From the NCBI GenBank assembly GCA_017311315.1, contig CM029642.1, positions 20,378,359 through 20,442,358 on the forward strand: 64,000 bases of DNA. The letters are read 5' to 3'. Source of the DNA: Dendrocalamus latiflorus. Taxonomy: Eukaryota; Streptophyta; Magnoliopsida; Poales; Poaceae. Below are positions 49,069-60,769 of the stretch, piece by piece. Below the pieces are notes generated by a model. It did not search any database. It had not been told where the DNA came from and saw nothing but the letters and a program-made list of their open reading frames with translations. Made by a program: the position numbers and the translations under genes. Every line of letters starts with the position of its first letter. Position 1 is the stretch's first letter.

Positions 49069-50254
49069 TGCTTTAATTTTTTTTCTTTGTATCTATCCTT
49101 TTGGCGCTGTTACAAATTTTTTTTCTTGCTAGTTCCTTGAAAGCAATGACGCAAGTGCTAGATGGTAGACCATGCACTTGACCATTAAAATCTTCAGTGT
49201 GAAGTACTATTATCTGTCTTTACGTGTTTTAGTTCCTAATGCTCTCCTGTTAAGGCCTCTTTTTTGCTTGCAGGCTTTGGCCTTTATCAAGACTGAAATG
49301 CAGATACCGCTTTCTATATTACCAAATGTCTAAAGGTTTCGATCAAGGGCTGGATTCTGATATTAATCTCAGCATTGAGGGCTGTGCCTTTTGTATTTAA
49401 CTGTTGATGCATTCTTAATCAGGATGATTCTCCATATATGATGAGCAACATATACGCTACTTACGGAGTTATATCTGTGCCAACCGAATGCTTGCTGTGA
49501 AAGACTATATACCTGCCAGTTCTAACAGCAGTTCAGAAGAAGCTACTAAGATCTGCTTGAATAGCATACCATGAATGTGGCATCATCAGATCCTCCGAAT
49601 CGAACGCCAACGAAATCAGTCCACTACAACCGCAGGTTCACGAATCACGGTATGATTAAAGCAATTTGTTTCTGCTCTGCGCCACACAGAACAGCATGTG
49701 ATTCCTCCAGCTGTGCTAATTTACATGGTGCACTCTGCCCTACATCATATAAAACTTAGACCTAATTAGAAGATACCACAGGGGAGTTTTGCTGTGCTGC
49801 TTCACTGTCTTCTTTCTTCTTGAGAACTTGCTACATCTTGAGAGTTGAGACTCTGCTTGCAGGTCATATACTGCTTAACATGGTCAGTACTGTACAGAGT
49901 TACACAAACACAACACTTTAGGTGCTGACAATGGAACTCTGTAAGGTATTGCACAGAGCTAGTACACAGCAAAACACTGGGCTGAGGCACAAAACATTTT
50001 TTGGATAAGGCCGAAGTATCAGATGTTTTTTGCATTGGCTTCTCCCATTCTATGATTTGTGTCAGTGACGTGCATGAGGCCAGGCTAAGGACTACCAATG
50101 TTCCAGAGAATAGTTTCCACTAGCATCCCTTTTATTGTTGCAGAAGAACCTGATTCTGCTTGTCTTGTATACTCATCATATTATTGTGGTATCACAATTG
50201 ACAAGACAAAGGAGGTGTAGCCACTAGCTACTATGAACAGTCTGCAACAGTGCT
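49069..50254. repeat. Deletion junction and duplicated flank between C and D
   Basis: At 49069 similarity to the A promoter ends. A short T-rich filler of about 60 bp follows, and from about 49130 the sequence matches unit 1 from 11728 onward. About 5.1 kb present between A and B in unit 1 is therefore missing. The rest (49130-50254) is the non-coding flank also seen at 11730-12679. Confidence 0.8.
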
Positions 50255-50259
50255 TTGCC

Positions 50260-51196
50260 TGTTGGAAATATAAGCACATGTAGGTTCAATTTATTCCATA
50301 AATAAATCATGACATCATGCACGCAAAATAACAGAACCATCACATGTATAAAAGATCTAGACATGTAAACCAGGAAACTGTACATGAACAGATCTAATAC
50401 GGAGAACATGACTGTTACGTACCGATGATTCTGTTCTGACTGGTTTGGCGATGTTGACGTTGCAGGCACGGTGTGGATGACACGAGGTCGATGACGATTC
50501 GCCGAAACCGAACGACGAGGAAGACGAGCCAGAGCTACAGCAAGCAGTCGCGCAGAGCGCTTCCCAAAAACCTTATTCGCCCTCTCCCGGTGCAGGACTT
50601 CGAAGGCGACGGTTCCAGAGACCTGCTCTCCCGAACGACAGTGCACGCCGGCGGACGGGGCGGAGTAGACTACGTGGGACGGCGCAGCACGATGGAGGAG
50701 GCAAAACCCTAGATTGATTCGCGTATATTGTATGGAGGCGGCGACTCAGTATTTATAGAAAAAACAGGACGCGTGATCAAGACGTCTGCACGTTCTCCAT
50801 AACTCGTAACCGAAACGGATTAGTCACGCGTAACCGATTCGGATTCACCGTCACTCAAAACAGCAAAACAAAACTGCAAAAGGAAGCCGCGTCTGCGCAA
50901 GCACCTTGAGCCGATTTTGGCGGACCATTCACGCAGGTGCCGTGCGCCCGCGCCCCCCGCCCCGCCCCGCCCCGCCCGGCGAGGCGAGGCGAGGCGAGCG
51001 AGCGCGCGCATGTGATCCTCTAGTTCTCTCCCACACATGCCTCAAGTGGCTAGGAGTGCACCATCCCTTTTAAGGTGATCTTCCTCTCCTAGAACTAGCA
51101 ATATGGTACTAAAGTTCACATGCATTGCTCCTTTGCATGAGTGGGCCTTTGAGATTTAGGAATTATTCTTATGGGCTTGGCCCACATAATTCAACA
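50260..51196 (-). repeat. Copia 3' LTR (937 bp)
   Basis: Begins TGTTGGAAATATAAGC and ends CATAATTCAACA in plus reading. A TATA box CTATAAATAC on the minus strand (50749-50758) is the likely LTR promoter. It contains CCCCGCCCCGCCCCGCC repeats at 50955-50980 that are missing in the other LTR. Confidence 0.93.
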
Positions 51197-51748
51197 ATCC
51201 CCCACCAGATCTCAAAGTCCCACAGAGATTTGCCTGAATTCCAATGTACTGTTTATATATCAGTGTTTCGATGGAGACCGATTAAAGTTGAACATCCACC
51301 TAGAACTCCAAGTTACACTTACTCACAACTTGAACAATGGACTACGCCTTGAATTGCAAGTTGGTGCAAGCAAGCTTCACTTAAAGACTTAACTGATACT
51401 AGGTCGCCAGTAGGCTACCCCTCGGTTGGAGCGTATAAGTCATACTCCTTGGTCTCTTCATGAGCTTAGTAGGAGATTTTCCCAAGATCTCCATAGACTG
51501 CGACTAACAGTCGGGCTCATATAGGTGTGTTCTTTCAAGAACGTTCTGCAGGATAACGTCTTCGCTTCTGAAAGCCAATGGAACACATTAAGGCCTTAAC
51601 CAACCTGCCTTGCAGTTTCTGAGAGTATTGCATCTTCACATAGAGAGGGTTGAAATTACTCTCCTCCAGTTAACTAATGGCTTGTTTTTCCCAGATCCTA
51701 ATTCACGGGATCTCCGATCACATAGGTTGGGTTACTACCATAGATAAC

Positions 51749-52288
51749 TCACATGGGTCTCATACCCATCTCCTTCGATGCACTATCTATCACATTCCGT
51801 GATAGTCCCTTTGTAAAGAGATCTGCCAGGTTTTTATCTGTTTGGATGTAATCCAAGGTTATAACTCCGGAGTTTCTCAATTTCCTGACAGACTTCAATC
51901 GTCTCTTGACATGCCTAGACGATTTCATATTATCCTTAGAACTGTTCACTTTAGCGATAACGGTTTGATTATCACAGTTCATAAGGATAGCTAGCACTGG
52001 CTTTTCCACCATAGGTAGATCCATCAATAGATCCCGTAGCCATTCTGCCTCAACAGTAGCAGTGTCTAGTGCCGCAAGCTCTGCTTCCATGGTTGACCTC
52101 GTCAAAATGGTCTGTTTGCAAGACCTCCATGAAACAACACCACCACCAATAGTGAAAACATATCCACTAGTGGCTTTGATCTCATCAGCATCAGAGATCC
52201 AGTTGGAATCACTATAACCCTCCAGCACCGACGGGTACCCAGTATAGTGAAGTCCAAAGTTCGAGGTACCTTTCAGATAGCGCAACAC
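51749..52288 (-). pseudogene. Copia RNase H segment
   Basis: Reads GYSDSNWISDADEIKATSGY, then STMEAELAALDTA and LADLFTKGL, the RNase H and C-terminal signatures of Copia polyproteins. It is in the same frame as the reverse transcriptase part but separated from it by one TAG at 52304-52306. Confidence 0.9.
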
Positions 52289-52303
52289 TCGCTCAAGCGC
52301 CTT

Positions 52304-53857
52304 CTAGTGATCATCTCCTGGGTTAGATGTAAACCGGCTTAACTTGCTCACAGCTAAGGAGATGTCTGGCCTTGTTGCACTAGCTAGGTACATAAGTGAG
52401 CCAATTATCTGAGAATATTCCAGCTGATTCCTAGCAATTTTTTTATTCTTACGAAGTAACACGCTAGGATCATAAGGTGTTGGAGAAGACTTGCTATCAG
52501 AAAAACCAAAACGGCTCAAGACCTTTTCCACATAATGAGATTGCAAAAGTGTAATCCCATCCTCACCTCTAACCAATTTAATATTTAGAATAACATCAGC
52601 CACTCCCAGATCTTTCATATCAAAGTTTTGAGACAAGAATGATTTGACCTCATTTATCACATTGATGTTTGTCCCAAAAATCAGGATGTCATCCACATAC
52701 AAACATAGAATAACTCCCTCACCCCCACCATAGCGATAGTATACACATTTATCTGCCTCATTGACAGCAAAGCCTACAGATGTCAGTGTTCTATCGAACT
52801 TCTCATGCCACTGCTTAGGGGCTTGTTTCAGACCATAAAAAGATTTCAACAGTTTTAACACCTTGCCTTTTTGACCTTCTACTACAAATCCATCAGGCTG
52901 TTCCATGTAAATTTCCTCATCCAGCTCTCCGTTAAGAAAAGATGTCTTAATGTCCATTTGATGAACGAGAAGACCATGTGAGGCAGCCAAAGCAAGTAGT
53001 ACTCGAATTGTGGTCAGTCTAGCAACAGGTGAGTAAGTGTCAAAGAAATCTTCGCCTTCTTTCTGAGTATAGCCCTTGGCAACAAGCCGAGCCTTGTACT
53101 TTTCAATAGTACCATCAGGCCTAAGCTTCTTTTTGAACACCCACTTGCACCCTACAGGTTTGCACCCATAAGGTTTATCTGTCAGCTCCCAGGTTCCATT
53201 AGCGATAATGGAATCCATTTCACTACGGACAGCCTCCTTCCAGTAGTCTGCATCAGGGGATGCATACGCTTCTGAAATAGACTTGGGAGTGTCGTCCACA
53301 AGGTACACAGTGAAATCATCACCAAAGGATTTGAATATCCTTTGTCTCTTGCTCCTTCTAGGAGCTCCACTGTCATCCTCCTCATTGACAAGTTCATGTG
53401 TATGTTCAAAAGGTCCAGGTGATGTGATTGAACTGGGAATTATTTCAGAAGGTTGACTAGTAGTGTTATGTGTATCCTTCATTGGAAAAATATTCTCAAA
53501 GAACGTTGCATCTTGAGACTCCATAATTGTACCAACATGCATGTCAGGTACCTCAGTTTTAACTATCAAAAATCTATAGGCAATGCTATGATTAGCATAT
53601 CCCAGAAAGACACAGTCCACAGTTTTAGGTCCAAGCTTGCGTTTCTTAGTTATTGGCACATTAACTTTCACCAAGCACCCCCATGTATGCAAGTAAGAAA
53701 GTGATGGTTTTCTCCCAATCCATACCTCGTATGGTGTTTTGTCCTTATTTCTGTTAGGAACTCTATTTAATACATGATTAGACGTTAGCAAAGCCTCCCC
53801 CCACCATGCCTTAGGTAAGCCCGCGGTGTCTAACATGGCATTCACCAAGTCAGTCAA
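52304..53857 (-). pseudogene. Copia integrase C-terminus and reverse transcriptase segment
   Basis: Starts in the integrase core (GLPKAWWGEALLTSNHVLNR), continues through the GKKP-like region (YEVWIGRKPSLSYLHTWGCL) and into reverse transcriptase with KARLVAKGYTQKEG, MDIKTSFLNGEL and the catalytic LYVDDILIFG. It ends at an in-frame TAG (52304-52306), where the family has a sense codon. Confidence 0.92.
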
Positions 53858-53987
53858 CGTGCGATTTTTCCTTTCGGCAATCCCATTTGACTCGGGAGAA
53901 TAAGGAGGCGTCCTCTCATGTATAATGTCATGTTCCTCACAAAATAAGTCAAATTCGTTTGAGAAATACTCTCCACCACGATCTGAC

Positions 53988-54827
53988 CTAAGTCTTTTTT
54001 ATCTTTCTATTTAACTGGTTTTCAACTTCTGCCTTATAGATTTTAAAATAGTCTAAAGCCGCATCTTTCGTTTTCAATAAATACACATAACAGAATCTAG
54101 TTGCATCATCAATCAATGGCATGAAATATCGTTTTCCACCCTTCGTCAACACGCCATTCATCTCAGAAAGATCTGAATGCAGGAGTTCTAGTGGTGCCAA
54201 GTTTCTCTCCTCGGCAGCCTTGTGAGGCTTACGAGGTTGCTTTGATTGCTCACAGCTATGGCATTTAGAACATTTGATGATGGAAACGTTTGGAATTAAA
54301 TTCATACTGGAAAGCCGAGACATCAAACCAAAATTAATATGACATAGACGTGAGTGCCAAACGTTAGCCTCATTATCCATACTGCCACAAATATGGTTCA
54401 CAGTCTTATTGCAGAAATCTGAAAGGGAAAAGCGGAACAAGCCTCCGCACTCATAGCCTTTACCAATAAAATATCCATGTTTAGACACGACTACTTTATT
54501 AGACTCAAATACCAACTTAAGCCCGTCTCTACATAAACGGGAGCCACTAACGAGATTCTTGTCTATAGAAGGGACATGCTGCACGTTCTTCAGCTGCACG
54601 ATCTTTCCCGAAGTAAACTTCAGATCTACCGTGCCAACACCATGAACAGTAGCATGTGACCCATTCCCCATTAGGACGGAGGAATCCCGGGCGACCTGAT
54701 AAGAAGAAAACAACGAAATATCAGCACGCACATGTACATTAGCTCTTGTATCAATCCACCAATTGGTAGATTGACTAACTAAAAGAACAGTAGGTAACAT
54801 ACCCAGTCCCATCTCTAGTCTTGCCAA
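53988..54827 (-). pseudogene. Copia protease and integrase N-terminus segment
   Basis: The aspartic protease site reads WWIDTRANVHV where the family has D(T/S)GA, so the catalytic loop glycine is replaced by Arg. The integrase zinc module (WHSRLCHINF ... CSKCHSCEQSK) and the first two core acidic residues (LLHSDLS, LIDDATRF) follow. The frame ends because of one extra base in an A run at about 53996-54001; homology resumes in the next frame. Confidence 0.9.
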
Positions 54828-55626
54828 TGGTCTGTCCTACAGGTGCCTTCTTTCCTTTGCGTTGTGGGCACTTCTTGGCCATGTGACCAGCCTCACCGCA
54901 CACAAAGCAAGTTCTATCATCCTGATTGTTGTTCTTCTTCTTCTTCTTGAAGTTGGTTGTCTGTTGGGCTTTGACAAATTTCCCTTTGTTCTTGCTTGAG
55001 GGTTTCTGTACCACATTGGCACTAGACTGCCCTCCATCACCCTTAGACACGGCGTCCTTTTCCCGAGCTTTCTCCTCAATTTCAAGAGACCCAATCAGAC
55101 TCTCAACAGAGTACTCTTGTCTCTTGTGTTTGAGTGCTGTTCCGAAATTCCTCCATGACGAAGGTAATTTCGCAATAATACATCCAGCCACAAACTTGTC
55201 GGGTAAGGCACACTTCAGGAGTTCGAGTTCCTTGGCAATGGCCTGTATCTCATGAGCCTGATCTACTATAGAACGGTTATCAACCATCTTGTAGTCATGA
55301 AATTGCTCCATGACATACATGTCATTGCTGGCATCAGTAGCACCGTATTTGGAATTCAGTGCATCCCATAACTCCTTCGCGTCTGTCATGTGCATATACA
55401 CCTCGCACAGACGGTCAGCAAGAACACTAAGAATGCATCCAACAAAGAGAGTAGTGGCAGTCTCGAATTCTTTCTGCTTTTCAGCATCAAGAACACCTTC
55501 AGGCTTGCCATTACTAACCCAGAATACATTCATAGCAGTAAGCCACAGAGTGACCTTGATCTGCCATCTCTTAAAGTGCACACCGGAGAACTTATCCGGC
55601 CTCAGTGCATCGGCAAATCCAGCCAT
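54775..55626 (-). pseudogene. Copia gag
   Basis: The likely start is the ATG at 55626, only 47 bp inside the LTR edge (MAGFADALRPDKFSG). It holds the UBN2/gag-polypeptide region (FHDYKMVDNRSIVDQAHEIQ) and a CCHC zinc knuckle CFVCGEAGHMAKKC. The longer open frame reaching back to 56049 is LTR read-through. It overlaps the protease frame at 54775-54827 in a different frame, so gag and pol are no longer one frame. Confidence 0.88.
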
Positions 55627-55672
55627 AGTAAAACCACAGTGCCTACAATAAGGTTTTTGGATTGTTGGAAAT

Positions 55673-56566
55673 ATAAGCACATGTAGGTTCAATTTATTCC
55701 ATAAATAAATCATGACATCATGCACGCAAAATAACAGAACCATCACATGTATAAAAGATCTAGACATGTAAACCAGGAAACTGTACATGAACAGATCTAA
55801 TACGGAGAACATGACTATTACGTACCGATGATTCTGTTCTGACTGGTTTGGCGATGTTGACGTTGCAGGCACGGTGTGGATGACACGAGGTCGATGACGA
55901 TTCGCCGAAACCGAACGACGAGGAAGACGAGCCAGAGCTACAGCAAGCAGTCGCGTAGAGCGCTTCCCAAAAACCTTATTCGCCCTCTCCCGGTGCAGGA
56001 CTTCGAAGGCGACGGTTCCGGAGACCTGCTCTCCCGAACGACAGTGCACGCCGGCGGACGGGACGGAGTAGACTACGTGGGACGGCGCAGCACGATGGAG
56101 GAGGCAAAACCCTAGATTGATTCGCGTATATTGTATGGAGGCGGCGACTCAGTATTTATAGAAAAAACAGGACGCGTGATCAAGACGTCTGCACGTTCTC
56201 CATAACTCGTAACCGAAACGGATTAGCCACGCGTAACCGATCCGGATTCACCGCCACTCAAAACAGCAAAACAAAACAGCAAAAGGAAGCCGCGTCTGCG
56301 CAAGCACCTGGAGCTGATTTTGGCGGACCATTCACGCAGGTGCCGTGCACCCGGCGAGGCGAGGCGAGCGAGCGCGCGCGCGTGATCCTCTAGTTCTCTC
56401 CCACACATGCCTCAAGTGGCTAGGAGTGCACTATCCCTTTTAAGGTGGTCTTCCTCTCATAGAACTAACAATATGGTACTAAAGTTCACATGCATTGCTC
56501 CTTTGCATGAGTGGGCCTTTGAGATTTAGGAATTATTCTTATGGGCTTGGCCCACATAATTCAACA
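55673..56566 (-). repeat. Copia 5' LTR (894 bp)
   Basis: TATA box CTATAAATAC on the minus strand at 56151-56160. Just downstream, where TGGTATCAGAGC would be expected as primer-binding site, the sequence is ATCCAAAAACCTTATTGTAG, so no standard initiator-Met site is seen. Confidence 0.92.
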
Positions 56567-56764
56567 TTGCCACCCTTGAGTAAGATTGTGATGCCCTGAA
56601 ATCTGCATGGCAATGCGATGTACAGAAAGGCAGGAACCAATCTGTACAAACCTCAACATGTTCAAAAATTACCGAATTCCAATGGAAGTCATGCAAAATT
56701 ATGCAAACTGTGCAAAGCTACTGAACTCCAATAGACATAGACGCTGTGCAAACACAACTCAAAA

Positions 56765-58334
56765 TCACATGATGCTGCAAGCAGTGGTTGGGTCCTCCTC
56801 GCTGAAGAGCTGGCAGCCCCTGTACGCGCCGCCGTAGCATCCCGCCGGCGGCGGCGGCGGCCCGACGCCCACGGCGTAGCCGTACACCTTGCCGCAGTGG
56901 CAGCACCTGCACCCCTCGTAGTACCCCTGGTAGCACGGTGTGCAGCACGAGCAGCCGCATGGCCCCGCTGGTCCCACCACCGGCGGAGGACCCGACCACG
57001 ACGGGATCTCTGCTATCGGCGTCACGTCGGCCGGCAGAACGGGCTTCGCGGCGGCCGCCGGCGGCGGTCTCTCCTCCACCAGTGCCACTACTGGCAGGTC
57101 AATAGGCTCCTCCTTCGGCGGCTCGAGCTCGGCTGGCCTCTCCTTTGGCTTCTCCTCCTCAATGATCGCCGGCACTACCGCTGATATCTCTCTGTCAGGG
57201 GAAGCCGGCTGATCCGCCGGCGGTGGTGGCTCAGCCGCGGCCGGCTTTTCCTTCGGCTTCTCTTTCGGTTTCTGCTTGCCGTTGCTGATCGGCGGCGGTG
57301 GCTCTGCCATTTTCCCCGGCTTGCCGCCGTCCATGATCTGGATGTCCTTGATCACCTTGCCTCCCTTGCATCTGATCTTGCAGGAGAGCTTGTGCGGATC
57401 GAACGGCCCGACGATCGCGATCGTGCTGCTCTTGTCGTCGTACGATATGGTCCTGATCCTCTCCTGACCTGCACAAGTCGAAATTATGAATGAGCACGTG
57501 ATTGTGTGTTTGTTAAGCTAATGTTGTGTTAAAATTTTTTTACAGAAATTAATGTTGAGTGTTTCTTGGTCATTGATATGAATGAACAATAGTATTAGTA
57601 CATTGAGAGGTTTCACCTTGGAGCTTGCATAGAATCTTGCGGATTTTTTTGTAGCACTGGTGGCAATCAAGGTCAACCTTTCAGATTAGAGTGGAGATCT
57701 GTGTTGACAGCAGCATTAGTGAATCTGATATTGTTATTTTTACAGCACTGAAGTAAGTAAGGAGGCATCAAAATCTGTGGAGCTATCACAACAGAAAAAA
57801 ATTGGCCTTTCTTAAAACATTGTACAACATTGTCAAGTACCCATGGAGGTATATATCACAAGAACAGAAATTATTGATTTAGACCTTTCTTAAAACATTG
57901 TGCAACATTGTCAAGTACTCAAGTTCATCAAATGCGGTGTTTTGGCAGTTATCTTAAAAATTAAGGCATGAAAGAAAATCAAGGACACAAAAGTTAGCCG
58001 TTTTCACTTTAGAACACAAACAACTTATTTGAGGAAATTATAGTACAAACAATTTAAGAGTGTGATTCCCACACCAATTCAATCTTCAGTTTGTCGTATA
58101 GCAGTGCAGTTGAGATGCGTAGTATTTTCTGAAGACGAATGCATCCAGAATGATCTTCAGAAAGAGATCGACACCAAAGATCCATGCAACACAAGCACAT
58201 AATTTCCACTTCCAAAAAAAAAAAAAAAACACAGACACACAATTGTGGAACGAGCATCCCTTGCCGTGTCTTGCAGTTTGCAAATCAGAGAGAGGGGGGG
58301 GGGGGGGGGGGGGTGGGATCACCTTTTCCGCCAT
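56765..58334 (-). pseudogene. HIPP gene D: paralogue of B with premature stop at codon 10
   Basis: Exons 58334-58323 (MAEK), 57698-57617 and 57468-56765 keep all splice sites, and the last exon keeps the KPKEKPKEKP linker, Cys-rich tail and CSIM CaaX box. In exon 2 the codon for Leu10 of B (TTA) is TGA (57683-57681), directly before KVDLDCHQC. No ATG follows until the end of the HMA domain (IQIMDGG), so a normal start cannot yield the metal-binding domain. The rest is so well preserved that inactivation looks recent. Rescue by read-through, or a sequencing error, remains possible. A poly-G run of about 20 (58290-58311) sits in intron 1 next to the donor. Confidence 0.85.
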
Positions 58335-58468
58335 GCTTTCGGTGTGAGCTGTTTCTTACATGGGGAGGAGGGGGGAGAGAGCAGTGTGAACTGTGAAAAA
58401 CACTGGAGATGAGAGAGAGGCCTGCAACGTGAAGAGGAGGGGACAGGAGCCAAGGAGACAGAGATGCA

Positions 58469-58476
58469 TATAAATA
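58469..58476 (-). promoter_or_regulatory. Probable TATA box of gene D
   Basis: TATTTATA on the minus strand, 135 bp upstream of the start codon, the same as B. Confidence 0.5.
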
Positions 58477-58611
58477 AGGTGGTGTTCTAACCGCCGTTAA
58501 TTTTTTCCGAGAAAAATAAAAAATATTATATCGACACACAAATAAAGAGGAAAAATAAAAGACAAAAAAGATAAAAAAAATTAAAATTAGAAGCCAATAT
58601 ATTTTAACAAT

Positions 58612-59045
58612 ACTACAAAAAGAGTTATCATAGACGGTTCGAAACTGTCATCACAGACGGTTTTTGAACTATATGAATGTATGGGTCAGTGATAATCGGA
58701 GGTTATCACAGACGGTTTGTGAACCGTCTGTGATAAATACAACACAGACGATTTGTAACTAGAACTGTTTCTAAGAACATTATCACAGGCGGTTTAAACC
58801 AAAAATCGCATATGATACTAACACATCATAGACGAACCAAAACCCACCTGTGATACTCACACATCACAGACGGTTCTAGCTACCAACCATCTGTGATGAG
58901 CGAGTATCACAGACGGTTGGCACATAAAACCGTCTGTGATACTTTCGCATCACAGACGATTAGTAGATAGAACCGTCAGTGATGTGTGAGTATCACAGAC
59001 GATTTTTGGTTTGAGCTGTCTATCATAGTCCTTTATAAACAGTTT
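58612..59045. mobile_element. CACTA subterminal repeats upstream of gene D
   Basis: Counterpart of 14713-15115: multiple ATCACAGACGGTT units in both orientations. The terminal motif reads AATACTACAAAAAGAG, so the CACTA end is mutated here. Confidence 0.72.
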
Positions 59046-59655
59046 ATACCACAAAATCTTTTCGTTTAATTATGGGCATAATTAAATATTTTTAGAGGTA
59101 GTAAAATAACGCAAACAATAATGTAAAAATTATACAACATAGCACACTATATCAGAAAGCTACACAAAACATTTCATAATTTTTCATGATCATTTGCTAC
59201 CTCTAAAATGTTTTTAGACCGACGCATAACTGCTTAATCGTCTAATTAATTATGCGTCGTTCCAAGAATTTTTAGAGATAACAAATGGCATCAAAAAATT
59301 ACAAAACAATTACACAACATACCACGATGCCTCAAAATGCTCCACCAAAAATGTCATAATGTTTTGAGCTCATTTGATATATTTGAAAATTTGAACAAAA
59401 ATTAGGCAGTTAATTAGGCTGGCTAATTAGCCGGCCTAATTACCTACGGCCTGCAGACTGGGCGACATGCTGGCCTGCCGCCTGCTCCCTGGGCGATAGG
59501 CCGCCTGCCGCCCAGCCCCCGGGTGACAGGCGCCTGCCGCCGGGCGACACCGCCACGCGTGTGCTGCCGCCCAGCCGCCGACGGTAAAAATGATATTTTT
59601 ATTAATACATCTCGCATACTGTTATTTTTGTAAATATGTTATAAAACAGTGCCGA
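59046..59655. repeat. GC-rich repeat related to the plant-mobile-domain element, unit 2 copy
   Basis: Collinear with 15116-15700. Contains GGCTGGCTAATTAGCCGGCC and repeated CCTGCCGCC. No gene is seen. Confidence 0.55.
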
Positions 59656-60764
59656 AGCTGACTTTGATTCTCAAAAGGTAGTATAGGGTGCGTCGCGTAC
59701 ATGCATGTGTTGAATCGACACGTAGATGTAGTCGTCTACGCGAGACGGTTGACGGTTCTGTGAGTTTTACTACCCTACCAAGTCTACGAAGAGTGAAGCC
59801 AACGATTGCCGATACAACTGGTGAATGGTGAGACAAGAAGGCAACCCGTTGGTCCCTTAAAAACGAAGATTCTTTTCAGTTTACTTTGGATTTATTTGGA
59901 TTTGACCAAGACCTATGCGTGTACTTACTTTAGGTATATATCCTTCAATCTAGCTCGGCTTAGGCCCCACTAAAGAGTACTATGCCTTTTAGCTGAAGTA
60001 ACACTGTAGCGGCTGTTAGTTTTTTAAGGTATTTAATAAAAAATATAAAAACATCGTTATATCTTCATCGATAATATAAAGAAAAAGAAAAATGTGAGAA
60101 ATTTGAGGAAAAAGAGAAAAATCATGTTAAGAAGTCGACGCGTTTCAAATTATTTTTAACTTCTAAAGCCAGAAGTCAGAAACTGTTTAGAATCAACCTA
60201 AGTAGGAGCAGTTATTTGAGGAAACTTGTGTGACAGTGTAGCAGTATGTGTTTCTATTCTTATGTAACAACCGTTCTTACTCTGGAGGTGAGAAATTAAT
60301 TAATTTTACAGTCCTAATTTATTTGGGATTTATTATATCTTCATTATTGTTGTTATTGTTGTTGACTAATTCAGGGGTTTGAGGGTGACCAATTCTATAT
60401 GTTGAGCTGATCCCTGCTTGCCACCAGCCTCTTATTACTAACTTGCAAACAAATTGCACCAACAAAAGAACGAGCCTCAAAATTAATTTCCATAATTTGT
60501 ATGGGAGTGGGATCTCGAATCGAAATAACAAATTAAGTTAGACAACAAAAACGTGTTCTTGTATGTACTAATTTAATTATGAAGTTAATTTGTTGAACGA
60601 CCATTGTCAATATTGCTTCCTTTTTCCACCATCCTCTTGAGCTGATTTTGGAACAAGCTAGCGAATATCACATGAACCGTGGAGGATCCGTTCATGGCAT
60701 ACTATGAGGCCAAATCAGCACACCAAACTAAGAAAAAGATGCAGCATGTGTCAAACTCTCAATT
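59656..60764. repeat. Duplicated tail of unit 2, non-coding
   Basis: Collinear with 15700-16800 of unit 1, interrupted at 60770 by the solo LTR. No conserved frame. Confidence 0.65.
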
Positions 60765-60769
60765 AAAAC

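Larger units (their letters stand above)
50260..56566 (-). mobile_element. Copia LTR retrotransposon, 6.3 kb, near-complete but defective
   Basis: LTRs lie at 50260-51196 and 55673-56566 (TGTTGG...CAACA in plus reading). The 5-bp target duplication TTGCC is exact (50255-50259 and 56567-56571), and unit 1 preserves the uninterrupted site near 12675. Gene order on the minus strand is gag, protease, integrase, reverse transcriptase, RNase H: Copia order. A purine tract GGTGGGGGAT precedes the 3' LTR. The coding region has a gag/pol frame break, a changed protease motif, a frameshift in integrase and a stop before RNase H. By eye the LTRs differ at about 16 positions, plus one roughly 40-bp length difference in a GC-rich repeat. 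Confidence 0.93.

Noticed and set aside
55627..56049. 142-residue N-terminal extension of Copia gag
   Set aside because: It lies in the 5' LTR and leader; the conserved gag start is the ATG at 55626.
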